A DNA stretch of 64,000 nt from Reichenbachiella sp. 5M10 (GTDB taxonomy: Bacteria; Bacteroidota; Bacteroidia; Cytophagales; Cyclobacteriaceae): contig NZ_MDGR01000007.1 of NCBI RefSeq assembly GCF_002742335.1, positions 1 to 64,000 on the forward strand, written 5' to 3'. Position 1 is the first letter of the stretch; each line of letters opens with the position of its first letter. The notes beneath the pieces are model-generated. The model ran no database searches and was not told the origin of the DNA. It saw only the letters and a program-made list of their open reading frames with translations. Below, one piece after another: positions 1-8,123 of the stretch. A program made the translations under genes and the position numbers.

Positions 1-21
1 AGGTCGTTGCCAGTTTTTATC

Positions 22-57
22 AAAACCTTGATTGCATATGTGATCAAGGTTTTTTTA
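22..57 (+). terminator. Intrinsic terminator of a gene left of the window
   Basis: An 11-bp perfect stem (22-32 with 43-53) around a 10-nt loop is followed by a T run to position 56. The T run is on the plus strand, so it probably ends a plus-strand transcript that starts outside the window. No coding sequence is visible left of it. Confidence 0.75.
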
Positions 58-96
58 TGTCCATACTTTTTTCCCTAGGGTTTGGGAGGTACATCA

Positions 97-132
97 GTTT
101 TCGAGATCAGTAGGTATTGAAGGAGTAACCCG
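97..132. repeat. 36-bp direct repeat, left copy, abutting the IS
   Basis: This 36-bp stretch recurs without mismatch at 1551-1586. The two copies end exactly where the insertion sequence begins and ends, so they look like an unusually long target duplication. The repeat itself contains GATCAGTAGGTATT, which matches the right end of the IS. Confidence 0.85.
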
Positions 133-165
133 GGATCAGTCTGTAAACTTGGGGGATTGAAAAAA

Positions 166-1215
166 TCACGCATAAATTTTAGATAGTCTGTAGAGGAAAA
201 ATTCTACGTTTTGAACACCTCTGAATTGAGATCTAAAGGCCTTGATCTTGGCATTGAAAGATTCTGCTGACGCATTGGTACTTCGATGATCAAAGAAATT
301 GAGGATACTCTGATAGTGGTTTTGTATTGTTCTGGCCACTGTGTTGAAGGACTTGAAGCCTGCCTTTTCTACCTTGTCATACCACTGTGCCAAACGAGTA
401 AATGCAACTCCTTTGACCTTGCTACTTTGATAAATGTAAGCGAGTTCTCTTGAGAGTTTGTAGGCTTTTTCCAGTGAAGGATAGTGTTTGAAGAGTATCT
501 CTGCACGGTGGACTTGTGAGACAGTCCAGTTGTGTTCGCTTTTGAAAAGCAAGTACCTGCTTCTAGCCAAAAGTTGCTTCTCTGTATCGCCATTTTCGAG
601 TCGATGGGCAACATAAGACTTACCTGCTTCACGACTCAATTCAATTTCTTTATTTTCCTGATCAATGGCTTCCCATCTGTAAGCAATGCGCATTTCTTGT
701 ACCGCATCATAGGCCAATTTTTGAACATGAAAGCGGTCTGTTACTAACTGGGCTTTTGGAAAGCTGCGTCTAACTATTTTTTCCATGCTAGCAGCCATAT
801 CCAGTGTGACTTCTTGGACTTTGCGCCTTAAAGTACTGTCAACTTGCTTCAATACCGCGTTTACTTGCTCACTATCAGTCCCTTTGACCAAAGCAACTAA
901 GCTACCTTTCCTTCCTTTTGCTGCTTTATTGGTCACAATTGTATAAAGCTCTCCTTGTGAGAGAGCAGTCTCATCAATACTTAAATGAGTGCCCATGTTT
1001 TCGGGGAACAATATCCAATCAGAGGCGTGCTCCCGTTGAGGCCATTGCATGAAATGGCTCAAACAGAAGACATATTGGTGTTCGAGTTGCTTACTATTGA
1101 GATGAAATAGTTCGGCAACCAGCTTGCAGCTTATAGGCTTGGAATCCAGGAGTTCCGTTTTAAAAAAAGCGCGAATTCCTCTGTCATCCGCGTACCTGTT
1201 GCTACCATTTTCCAA
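166..1215 (-). CDS. ISAon1/ISL3-like transposase, DDE catalytic part
   Basis: This is the catalytic part of the IS transposase, which cuts and joins the element ends. The chain shows the ISL3-type arrangement: a first acidic residue in the HLSIDETAL segment, a second in LVTDRFHVQKLAYDA, and a C-terminal acidic residue in STNASAESFNAKIKAFR. Those segments fit the DDE_Tnp_ISL3 fold. The nominal ATG at 1215 lies inside the upstream ORF and is probably not the true start. A -1 ribosomal frameshift on the T-TTA-AAA run (plus-strand 1158-1164) would fuse it to the upstream ORF, giving a protein of about 440 residues. Independent initiation cannot be excluded. Confidence 0.85.
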   Translation of the reverse strand: MENGSNRYADDRGIRAFFKTELLDSKPISCKLVAELFHLNSKQLEHQYVFCLSHFMQWPQREHASDWILFPENMGTHLSIDETALSQGELYTIVTNKAAKGRKGSLVALVKGTDSEQVNAVLKQVDSTLRRKVQEVTLDMAASMEKIVRRSFPKAQLVTDRFHVQKLAYDAVQEMRIAYRWEAIDQENKEIELSREAGKSYVAHRLENGDTEKQLLARSRYLLFKSEHNWTVSQVHRAEILFKHYPSLEKAYKLSRELAYIYQSSKVKGVAFTRLAQWYDKVEKAGFKSFNTVARTIQNHYQSILNFFDHRSTNASAESFNAKIKAFRSQFRGVQNVEFFLYRLSKIYA

Positions 1216-1487
1216 TCCCTGCTTACATTTTTGCCAGTAGCCTCATTGAGCCACTTCCTACGCTTGATCTTAAGATAGCAGGGCTTGCCGCGAAGAGGAA
1301 AATCTTGAATGGAAACCTCATCAAAGAATCCTTTGGAGGTCAATTTATCTCCTTTGAACTGCTGAGGGTGGATATTCTTCTCTTCCAAATAAATGAAATA
1401 CGTTTTATCCTTTAGCCTCATGGACACTACTTCGAAATAATCCAACATACCCTCAGGTAACAACAGACTCAATAACTCCTTTTCCAA
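1131..1487 (-). CDS. ISAon1-like transposase, N-terminal ORF
   Basis: A 118-aa basic protein fills the first part of the IS and overlaps the catalytic ORF by 85 bp in another frame. Its middle (LRGKPCYLKIKRRKW) is rich in Lys and Arg, as expected for a DNA-contacting region that recognises the terminal repeats. Bacteroidota ISAon1-type elements commonly carry a separate N-terminal ORF of this size. The zero frame reads CTT-TTT-TTA-AAA near its end, a canonical in-phase slippery heptamer, so it is probably made both alone and fused to the transposase. Function as a DNA-binding domain is inferred. Confidence 0.75.
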   Translation of the reverse strand: MEKELLSLLLPEGMLDYFEVVSMRLKDKTYFIYLEEKNIHPQQFKGDKLTSKGFFDEVSIQDFPLRGKPCYLKIKRRKWLNEATGKNVSRDWKMVATGTRMTEEFALFLKRNSWIPSL

Positions 1488-1550
1488 TGCTTTTTTCTAG
1501 CAAAGAAAATTAATTATGACTTATTGACCCCCAGAAATACCTACTGATCC

Positions 1551-1586
1551 GTTTTCGAGATCAGTAGGTATTGAAGGAGTAACCCG
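1551..1586. repeat. 36-bp direct repeat, right copy
   Basis: Exact second copy of 97-132, starting at the first base after the right end of the IS. With the adjacent IS end it forms a 14-bp perfect inverted repeat (1537-1550 against 1559-1572), because the repeat carries an IS-end-like sequence. The following 1587-1679 holds no gene that I can support. Confidence 0.85.
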
Positions 1587-1679
1587 CTTCCCTCAACTTA
1601 ATGGCTGCTTCCATTACTTATCACGACTTTGGGGGCATGTAGTAATAGTAATCTGATTGTAAGTCACATTGACTTGTAC

Positions 1680-1709
1680 TTGACTTTGTTTGGTTAAATT
1701 TACCTTTTG
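1680..1709 (+). promoter_or_regulatory. Candidate gatC promoter
   Basis: TTG at 1680-1682, an 18-bp spacer and TACCTTTTG at 1701-1709 fit the Bacteroidota promoter form, with one extra T in the -7 element. It lies 18 bp before the gatC start. Inferred from sequence only. Confidence 0.45.
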
Positions 1710-1726
1710 ATAAAAATTAAAAATTC

Positions 1727-2014
1727 ATGGCGATAGAAATAGGAACGGTTCGTAAGCTGTCTAATTTGGCTAGACTTGAGTTGTCAGAGGATCAAGAACT
1801 CAAAATGAGTAAGGATTTAGGTGATATATTGGAATGGGTAGAGCAATTGGAAGAGGTAGATACGGAGAATGTGGATGCCTTGGGCAATGTGAATGAGGAT
1901 GAGGTGCCTTTGCGAGGGGATGTTGCTGATAACTTTTTCGAAAATGGAGAAACCACAAAGAATGCTCCTGAGAGCACTGATAATTATTTCGTGGTTCCTA
2001 AAGTTTTAAGTTGA
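1727..2014 (+). CDS. gatC: Asp-tRNA(Asn)/Glu-tRNA(Gln) amidotransferase subunit C
   Basis: GatC is the small structural subunit of the GatCAB complex, which amidates Glu-tRNA(Gln) (and Asp-tRNA(Asn)) so that misacylated tRNA becomes correctly charged. The 95-aa length is standard. The N-terminal helix (VRKLSNLARLELSEDQ) and the central VDTENVDAL segment, followed by an LRGD turn, are typical of the family. gatA and gatB are not adjacent, which is common in Bacteroidota. The next ORF begins 4 bp after its stop, so the two are probably co-transcribed. Confidence 0.95.
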   Translation: MAIEIGTVRKLSNLARLELSEDQELKMSKDLGDILEWVEQLEEVDTENVDALGNVNEDEVPLRGDVADNFFENGETTKNAPESTDNYFVVPKVLS

Positions 2015-2018
2015 TCAC

Positions 2019-4751
2019 ATGGGGGATTACTGTTTTTGGAACGGTTGGGGTCGAGCTCAACAGTGTTTTTTTTTTCTTGCTTTGTTTTTATTGGTCAGTA
2101 TCGAAATAGTATCGGTATATGTAGATGTAATGGATTTCTCCATTTTCTTTACTTGGCTGTCTAGCGGGGGTATTGCTTCTTTGGACTTTCCAGTTTACTC
2201 CAGTCATTCGACGGTTTTGGAGGGAGTAGTTTCTGGTGAAGTGTCTTTGATCTTGCAAAAGGCCAAAGCTAGCTATGAGTTGCTCTCAGATTTTTGGGTG
2301 TTTGGGTTTGCCGTGCTGGTTTACCTAGCACTAGCCTTTGGACTAGCAGTTGTTAGTACATTTAACCGCTTTTGGTTTGTGATAGCTATGGGGGTGCTTG
2401 TTTTATTGGTGTCTTTAAGTGGTGTTTCTGGCTTAGGTCTGTTTGGAGTGGGGCCTGAAGTGGTCATCGGTGGGCTATCTGTATTACTTATAGCGTTGAC
2501 ATATTATTACCAATCCGTTCGGGTCGATGTCCCGTTCATTTATAGAGTACTGAGTTATTGTACCTTGTTTAGTCTTGTCTCGTGCGTGATCGTATTTTCA
2601 TCGGTGATGCCGCGGCCTTTGCTTTTGTTGTCTTATGATGCCTATTGGCTAGGATTAATTTTTTCTATAGCTTTTAGTTTATTGGTAGGTCATGAGGTAG
2701 TCTACGCTATATTGGTGGTGGCAACACGGAGTATGAAGGGAGATGACTCGAAAGAAAGCGGTATTCATTTTATTGTTTTTTCATTAATCTATTTACTCAA
2801 TGTCGGTCTACTTTTTATGCGTAATTCCGGCTATATCAATTGGGATATTTATTATCTGAATCCAACTCTTCTGTTGGCAATGTCTGCTTTGTTGGGTGTT
2901 TGGGGGCTTAAGGACCGTGAGGTGTTGTATAAGGGGATAATGCCCTTCATGCCCTTTGCCCTAATAATGTACTTTTCTTTGGCGGTCGTTTGCTTTGTTA
3001 CGATTTTATTTCTGTCTTTTTCTGGGAATGATCCAGCTCTGGAAGTCATTGAAGACGCGATAGTTTTCGGGCATCTTGGTTTTGGAGGAATGTTCTTTAT
3101 TTATGTTCTGGTCAACTTTATCACCTTATTGCTCAAAGGACTCCCAATCTACAAAGTGGTTTTTAAAGAAGATAATTTCCCCTATGCAACGTCTAAACTG
3201 GCGGGATTGATCATTGTATCAGCTCTTTTCTTTGCTTCGAATTATGCCGCATTCAATCAAGCTGTCTCAGGTTATTTTAATGGATTGGGAGATATGAACT
3301 TGAGTTTGGGTGAATATAGCAAGGCCAAGGAGTACTATAGACGAGGGGCTATTTATGGCAATATGCTGGCGCATTCCAATCGTAATCATAGGTCCAATTT
3401 TATGTATGCAGAGTTATTGGAGGATCACTCCGAACGAAGTGTGTGGTATAAAAGTGCGACTCAGAAAAATCCTACGGAAGAGGCTTTTGTTAATTTGGGT
3501 GTTAGTTATGAGTCCAATAATCAATTCTTTGATGCCATTTTTGCATACCAGGAGGGTCTCAAAGAATTTCCGGATAGTTGGGCGTTGAGAAACAATCTGG
3601 CGATGCTTTATTTGAAAACGAATGTTGAGGATTCCGTAATCTATCATATGAAGCACCCTAACAATGCGAATGCTTGGCAGAGCGGAGTTATGGAAGCTAA
3701 TTTGCTAGGGGCGTATACGCGGCACGATAGAGAGGTGGATTTTGAATTGCAGTATCTTGATAGAATTGATGTACAGACGAACGCGATTGCCAACAAAGTG
3801 GCTATTCAAAAGGAGTCAGATATAGATGATGTACTAGAATCTCTCGATCTGCAATTGAATTTGTTCTCGTTTGCCTATCTAAAAAATGTGGGAATGTCAG
3901 AGTGGCGTGGGCAAGGGACGTATTATCTTGACCATATAGATTCTTTTTTAGAGGAACCAGCGAATGATGCTTATTACGCCTCATTGGTATGGATCAAAGC
4001 ACTAAATCTGTACGAGCGAGGAGATGTTGCTGGTGCTTATGGCGTGATGCATGTACTCGCGAGTAGAGTAGAGGATAAGGTTCCTTATGTAGAGATGTTG
4101 CTTGGGAAGTGGAGCATGGAGCAAGATGCTCCTTTGTTGGCAGCTCGGTGCTTTGAAAGAGCAAGAGAAAACGGGTATCCTGTGTCTACAGCAGACTTGG
4201 CGCAAGCCTATGCACAGACTGAACGAGCTTCTGTGGGACAATATTTGTTGTACAAGGAGCGGGAAGATAATAGTACTGATGCAGTGTATGCGACGAAGTT
4301 AGAGGCATTGGAGTTGGCTCTGCGTGAAGGAAAAGATACTTGGCCGAGGGAGGAAGATATGTTTGTCAGAGGGAAGGAGTCCTTGAGGAAAGCTCAAGAA
4401 GTTGCATTGTCAGCTCCTGAGTTGGTAGAGACAATGTATTTGGAATTGGGGGAGAAGAATCCTTTTTATGAACCGGGCGTTTTGGCAGCTGCAGAGTACT
4501 TTAATCAAGAGAGGAAGGATCCAGATCAGGCCTATGGAATATTGCTCCAAGCGATTACCATCAATGAATTTTCTGCTGAATTGCTGATGGGGTACATCGA
4601 GCAATGCTTGGCCATGGGGCTCACGAGCTACGCTGAGTCAGCGGTTGTTCGACTCGTTGATGTGTTGTCACCTCAAGAATTCGAGGCTTATGAAGTAAGG
4701 TTTGAAGAGCAAAAAGCAAATGCAGAGGCTTCTCTAAATACTTGGGAGTAA
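2019..4751 (+). CDS. Large polytopic membrane protein with C-terminal TPR repeats
   Basis: A 910-aa protein of unknown function. Residues 1 to about 415 contain roughly eleven hydrophobic stretches that look like transmembrane helices. From about residue 420 the chain becomes soluble and helical, with recognisable TPR-like motifs (for example GEYSKAKEYYRRGA and an LGVSYESNN...AIFAYQEGL segment), and helical repeats continue to the C terminus. The layout is reminiscent of O-antigen-ligase-like or Wzy-like TPR proteins, but I see no conserved ligase loop motif and do not assign that role. The start 4 bp behind gatC suggests translational coupling. The membrane half is strongly TTG/TTT rich, as expected for Leu/Phe-rich helices. 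Confidence 0.85.
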   Translation: MGDYCFWNGWGRAQQCFFFLALFLLVSIEIVSVYVDVMDFSIFFTWLSSGGIASLDFPVYSSHSTVLEGVVSGEVSLILQKAKASYELLSDFWVFGFAVLVYLALAFGLAVVSTFNRFWFVIAMGVLVLLVSLSGVSGLGLFGVGPEVVIGGLSVLLIALTYYYQSVRVDVPFIYRVLSYCTLFSLVSCVIVFSSVMPRPLLLLSYDAYWLGLIFSIAFSLLVGHEVVYAILVVATRSMKGDDSKESGIHFIVFSLIYLLNVGLLFMRNSGYINWDIYYLNPTLLLAMSALLGVWGLKDREVLYKGIMPFMPFALIMYFSLAVVCFVTILFLSFSGNDPALEVIEDAIVFGHLGFGGMFFIYVLVNFITLLLKGLPIYKVVFKEDNFPYATSKLAGLIIVSALFFASNYAAFNQAVSGYFNGLGDMNLSLGEYSKAKEYYRRGAIYGNMLAHSNRNHRSNFMYAELLEDHSERSVWYKSATQKNPTEEAFVNLGVSYESNNQFFDAIFAYQEGLKEFPDSWALRNNLAMLYLKTNVEDSVIYHMKHPNNANAWQSGVMEANLLGAYTRHDREVDFELQYLDRIDVQTNAIANKVAIQKESDIDDVLESLDLQLNLFSFAYLKNVGMSEWRGQGTYYLDHIDSFLEEPANDAYYASLVWIKALNLYERGDVAGAYGVMHVLASRVEDKVPYVEMLLGKWSMEQDAPLLAARCFERARENGYPVSTADLAQAYAQTERASVGQYLLYKEREDNSTDAVYATKLEALELALREGKDTWPREEDMFVRGKESLRKAQEVALSAPELVETMYLELGEKNPFYEPGVLAAAEYFNQERKDPDQAYGILLQAITINEFSAELLMGYIEQCLAMGLTSYAESAVVRLVDVLSPQEFEAYEVRFEEQKANAEASLNTWE

Positions 4752-4753
4752 GA

Positions 4754-5356
4754 CTACTTTTCGTAATCCTTTTCGCCGGCTGTTATAACTAAATTCAGGC
4801 TGTTTTCGGATGGAGGAAAGGGACACGAATATTCGTGATTGTAATTGCAATACGGGTTGTATGCCTTGTTGAAATCTATGGTGATCCGTTTGGCGCGATT
4901 GAAGTCTAGGTCTAGGTATCGACCGGCACCATAGGTCTCCTCGGTGCTAGTTTGGTCAGTGAATGCCGTGAACAATGAGCCTTCTAAAATATTTTTAAGT
5001 ATCAGTAGACGTTGAGATTTATTGTTGAGTTCGAAGCTCGCATATGCAAATTTAATGTATGTACTATTGGTACCATCAGAATTGGCAAGGGTGACTTTTT
5101 GACGTGTTTCGATGTGGTCTATTTGGGCGATAACCTTGTATGTCTCATCTATAGGGAAGTACTTTAAGTTGACAGTGGTGTCACCATATATGTGAAAAGG
5201 AGAGTTGGATGAAGTGCTCATGAATTGGTCTTTGTTGTCTCTTTCTTCTTGAATACTTTCAATATACGCCGTGCTTGGTTCGGTCTTTTTTAGGAGTGTG
5301 GAAATGACAAGATAACTCAGTATACAAACTCCGGTGATTAATATTATTTTCTTCAT
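4754..5356 (-). CDS. DUF1684 family membrane-anchored or secreted protein
   Basis: A 200-aa protein with one N-terminal hydrophobic segment (about residues 4-20), so membrane anchored or secreted. The C-terminal half has the DUF1684 signature: GRYLDLDFNRAK, then AYNPYCNYNHEYSCPFPP, then an ITAGEK end motif. The biochemical role of the family is not established. The conserved Asn/Tyr/Cys cluster suggests a binding or catalytic site, which is inference. Its start codon overlaps the stop of radC by one base, so it is translated from the same minus-strand message. Its stop lies 2 bp from the stop of the convergent TPR gene. Confidence 0.85.
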   Translation of the reverse strand: MKKIILITGVCILSYLVISTLLKKTEPSTAYIESIQEERDNKDQFMSTSSNSPFHIYGDTTVNLKYFPIDETYKVIAQIDHIETRQKVTLANSDGTNSTYIKFAYASFELNNKSQRLLILKNILEGSLFTAFTDQTSTEETYGAGRYLDLDFNRAKRITIDFNKAYNPYCNYNHEYSCPFPPSENSLNLVITAGEKDYEK

Positions 5357-6051
5357 TACATCAAGGATTCATCCGCGAAGCTAAAATAGGTATGGTCAGT
5401 GAAAATGACATGATCCAACACAGGGATATCTAGGACTTTTCCTGCTTCGTTTATTTTTTTGGTCAGTTGTATGTCTGCTTCGCTGGGTGTATTGTTGCCA
5501 GAGGGGTGGTTGTGAATCAGAATGATGGAGCAGGCCAGTGATTCAAGGGCAGACTTGAAGATCATTCGGCTATCTACCACCGTGCCAGTGACTCCTCCTG
5601 TACTTAGCTGTTCTGTTTTGATGACTCGATTGCCACGGTTGAGGTATAGTATCCAGAACTCTTCGTGCTGGAGGTCTAGTAGATGAGGGCGCAAGAGTTG
5701 GTAGACGTCCTTAGATTGTGTGATTTTGGGTTTTTGTATGGGAGCAGTGTCTCGGCGTCTTCTGCCTAGTTCGAGCGCGCTGATGATAGAAATGGCTTTG
5801 GCTTCTCCAATACCACTAAACTTCTTTAGCTCACTCAATGATAGTTTGGCAAGTTCATTGAGGTTGTTTGTGGTACTGTTTAGGATGTTTTGAGCGACTT
5901 GTACTGCTGAGAGACTACGTGTACCGCTTCCTATGAGTATGGCAATGAGTTCAGCTTCTGATAGGGCTGACTTGCCTTTTTGGATGAGCTTTTCTCTAGG
6001 GCGGTCTTCTTCCGCCCATTTTTTGATGGTGAGGTGGTTGGTGTATTGCAT
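5356..6051 (-). CDS. radC: RadC family JAB/MPN-domain protein
   Basis: A 231-aa protein of the UPF0758/RadC family. An N-terminal helix-hairpin-helix-like region (LKKFSGIGEAKA, about residues 75-86) precedes a JAB/MPN domain whose metal-binding HNHPSGN motif lies near residues 180-186, with the distal Asp in PSEAD. These are the JAMM metalloprotease-type ligands. Despite the name, a direct role in DNA repair is doubtful for the family. It follows rpsT on the same strand but is separated from it by an intrinsic terminator, and it is coupled to the DUF1684 gene downstream. Confidence 0.93.
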   Translation of the reverse strand: MQYTNHLTIKKWAEEDRPREKLIQKGKSALSEAELIAILIGSGTRSLSAVQVAQNILNSTTNNLNELAKLSLSELKKFSGIGEAKAISIISALELGRRRRDTAPIQKPKITQSKDVYQLLRPHLLDLQHEEFWILYLNRGNRVIKTEQLSTGGVTGTVVDSRMIFKSALESLACSIILIHNHPSGNNTPSEADIQLTKKINEAGKVLDIPVLDHVIFTDHTYFSFADESLM

Positions 6052-6114
6052 AGGTTTACCTTTTGCTGTTCTCTAAATATAATAGAATGGCTTGGGATAT
6101 AACTATGCGTACAA

Positions 6115-6146
6115 CAAAAAAAGTCCTGATTTTCTAACCAGGACTC
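6115..6146 (-). terminator. rpsT terminator
   Basis: A 7-bp stem (6122-6128 with 6139-6145) is followed on the minus strand by a run of T (plus-strand A run from 6115). It lies just beyond the rpsT stop and before radC. Confidence 0.8.
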
Positions 6147-6172
6147 AATCTCTTTCAAGAATTTATCTTTAC

Positions 6173-6424
6173 TTATAGAGCAGCGACCAATTTAGTCAAT
6201 TGTGACTTTTGGTGTGCCGCCTTATTTTTGTGAATGATTCTGTTTTTAGCCAATTTATCAATCATGGCTACAACTTTCTTCAATAATTCTTGCGCTTCAG
6301 ACTTGTCAGCAGTGTTTCTCAACCTCTTTACATAAGTACGAGTAGTTTTGTGCTGGTATCTGTTTCTCAATCTTTTAGCCTCGTTAGACCTGATTCTCTT
6401 TAAAGCCGATTTATGATTCGCCAT
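6173..6424 (-). CDS. rpsT: 30S ribosomal protein S20
   Basis: S20 binds 16S rRNA early in assembly of the small subunit. The 83-aa length and the very basic helical sequence (MANHKSALKRIRSNEAKRLR at the N terminus, KNRIIHKNKAAHQKSQLTKL near the end) are diagnostic. It is a single-gene unit: an exact -7 element lies upstream and a terminator directly downstream. Confidence 0.97.
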   Translation of the reverse strand: MANHKSALKRIRSNEAKRLRNRYQHKTTRTYVKRLRNTADKSEAQELLKKVVAMIDKLAKNRIIHKNKAAHQKSQLTKLVAAL

Positions 6425-6457
6425 TATATAAAATTGTTATTTTCTAATTTTGGACTG

Positions 6458-6465
6458 CAAATGTA
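6458..6465 (-). promoter_or_regulatory. Candidate rpsT -7 element
   Basis: Read on the minus strand this is TACATTTG, an exact match to TAnnTTTG, about 33 bp before the rpsT start. No clear TTTG element was found at the expected upstream distance, so only the -7 part is supported. Confidence 0.4.
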
Positions 6466-6589
6466 GGGTTAATTCGCTGAAATAAAAATACTTTGTTTGA
6501 TTAATTGTAGGGCGTGAGAGGATTTGTTTTATTTGTGCAAAAGGGTTTAAATCGCTGACTGTTTGAAGAATATGGGGCTAATTTGGGAG

Positions 6590-7915
6590 ATGAATTGGAA
6601 GTGGTGTGTTCTTTTGTATGGCGGCCTATCTCTGTGGATGAGCAGTGAAGCGTACGCGCAATTGGATTTAGACACTTTATACATGCAGCAGGATGTCACG
6701 GAGATCATTGCCAGTCGTGATTCCTTGCGTATGCGAGATCAGCTAGATTCGATTGTTGGCCAGGCGATTCGCCAAGAAGCCTTTCCTGGGTGTCAGATTC
6801 TGTTGGCTCAATATGGTAAGGTTTTTTACGAAAAGTCCTTTGGTTACCATACATACGATAGTGTGCGTGAGGTGCGCAATAGTGACCTCTATGACCTTGC
6901 TTCTATTACGAAGATCGCTGCGACGACTTTGGCACTGATGCGATTGACCGACGAAGGATTGCTTGATCTGGATCAAACAATGGGATATTATTTTCCTTAT
7001 CTCAAACGCTCCAATAAAAAGGACTTGACTGTGCGAAAGGTTTTGGCGCATCAATCAGGGTTGAAGAATTGGATACCATATTATCAAGAATCCATGCGAC
7101 GCAATGGAAAGTACCGCCGCAAGACTATTAGTACTGATTCTTCGGCCCAATATCCCAACCGAATACCGGGATCAGATTTGTATTTATACAGGGCTTATTA
7201 TGACAGGCAAATCAAGCGTGCTATCAAACGCTCAAAGTTATACAAGGAGGAGAGTTATGTGTATTCAGGTTTGGCCTTTTATCTTTTTCCCGAACTTATT
7301 GAGCGAATGACAGGAGAGTCTTTTGAGGATTATCTTCGAGACACTTTTTATGAGCCTATTGGGGCGAATTCCTTGGGCTTTGAACCTCTCAAGCGTTACC
7401 CACTGACTCAAATTGTACCGACGGAGATTGATACGTTTTTTAGGATGGGGCCACTGCATGGGGTGGTACATGATGAGGGAGCGGCTGTCATGCAGGGAGT
7501 GTCGGGCAATGCTGGTTTGTTTAGTAATGCTGAGGATTTAGCCAAACTGCTACAGATGTGGCTCAACGGTGGGACATATGAGGGTAGGCGTTATCTGAGT
7601 GATGCAGTGATTGAAGAATATACGAGACGTCAGTATGGCGATCTGGACAATCGGCGAGGCTTGGGCTTTGACAAACCGCTCATAGAGTATGATTCGATCA
7701 AAAGCAGTGTAGCGCAAGCAGCTAGTCCGAATAGTTATGGACATTCTGGCTATACGGGAACTTTGGTATGGATGGATCCAGACAATGGCCTGCTTTTTGT
7801 GTTCCTAGCGAATAGGGTGTATCCTACTAGAGATAATCGCAGGATTTATGAGTTGAACGTAAGGCCCGAAATTCATACGGTAGTGTATGATTGGCTGGAA
7901 AAACAAAAATCCTGA
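6590..7915 (+). CDS. Exported serine hydrolase, class C beta-lactamase fold
   Basis: Member of the beta-lactamase-related serine hydrolase family (PF00144), which includes penicillin-binding-protein-like carboxypeptidases and esterases. The nucleophile motif SITK lies at about residues 105-108, and a YSG motif in the position of YxN follows after about 145 residues. The C-terminal HSGYTG is in the place of the KTG-like strand. The reading frame is open to a TTG at 6563, but I chose ATG 6590 because it gives a clean signal peptide ending SEAYAQ. The protein is therefore periplasmic or outer-membrane facing. Substrate cannot be told from sequence. Its stop codon lies in a terminator hairpin. 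Confidence 0.88.
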   Translation: MNWKWCVLLYGGLSLWMSSEAYAQLDLDTLYMQQDVTEIIASRDSLRMRDQLDSIVGQAIRQEAFPGCQILLAQYGKVFYEKSFGYHTYDSVREVRNSDLYDLASITKIAATTLALMRLTDEGLLDLDQTMGYYFPYLKRSNKKDLTVRKVLAHQSGLKNWIPYYQESMRRNGKYRRKTISTDSSAQYPNRIPGSDLYLYRAYYDRQIKRAIKRSKLYKEESYVYSGLAFYLFPELIERMTGESFEDYLRDTFYEPIGANSLGFEPLKRYPLTQIVPTEIDTFFRMGPLHGVVHDEGAAVMQGVSGNAGLFSNAEDLAKLLQMWLNGGTYEGRRYLSDAVIEEYTRRQYGDLDNRRGLGFDKPLIEYDSIKSSVAQAASPNSYGHSGYTGTLVWMDPDNGLLFVFLANRVYPTRDNRRIYELNVRPEIHTVVYDWLEKQKS

Positions 7916-7935
7916 ACTGGCATCAGGATTTTGTC
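7906..7935 (+). terminator. Terminator overlapping the serine hydrolase stop
   Basis: A perfect 10-bp stem (7906-7915 with 7923-7932) with a 7-nt loop includes the last codons of the hydrolase gene. The T run after it is short, so efficiency may be moderate. Confidence 0.6.
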
Positions 7936-8123
7936 TTATCTCCTACAATACGAGTACCATAGGCTATTATGTTCAAAGTAAAGATATGTAAAATATTATT
8001 CTTAATAAAACGAATTAGTGCAATTATTTCTGTAAATAATCATAAAGTATATCTATGAATAGCCTCCATAAATTGGAATTGAGCGTAGAGCATGGCATTT
8101 TTACGCGACAACACGCACGACCT

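Larger units (their letters stand above)
133..1550 (-). mobile_element. ISAon1/ISL3-like insertion sequence, 1418 bp
   Basis: The element is bounded by imperfect 23-bp inverted repeats, 133-155 and 1528-1550, both starting GGATCAGT and ending GGGGG when read inward. It encodes two overlapping minus-strand ORFs. The downstream ORF has the DDE domain of ISL3-type transposases, and the upstream one resembles the short N-terminal ORF that accompanies ISAon1-type transposases in Bacteroidota. Both reading frames look intact, so the element may be active. The family name rests on recognition of protein style and not on a database match. Confidence 0.85.

Noticed and set aside
6563-6589. Upstream TTG start for the serine hydrolase
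   Set aside because: It adds a charged, non-signal segment; ATG 6590 gives a normal signal peptide.
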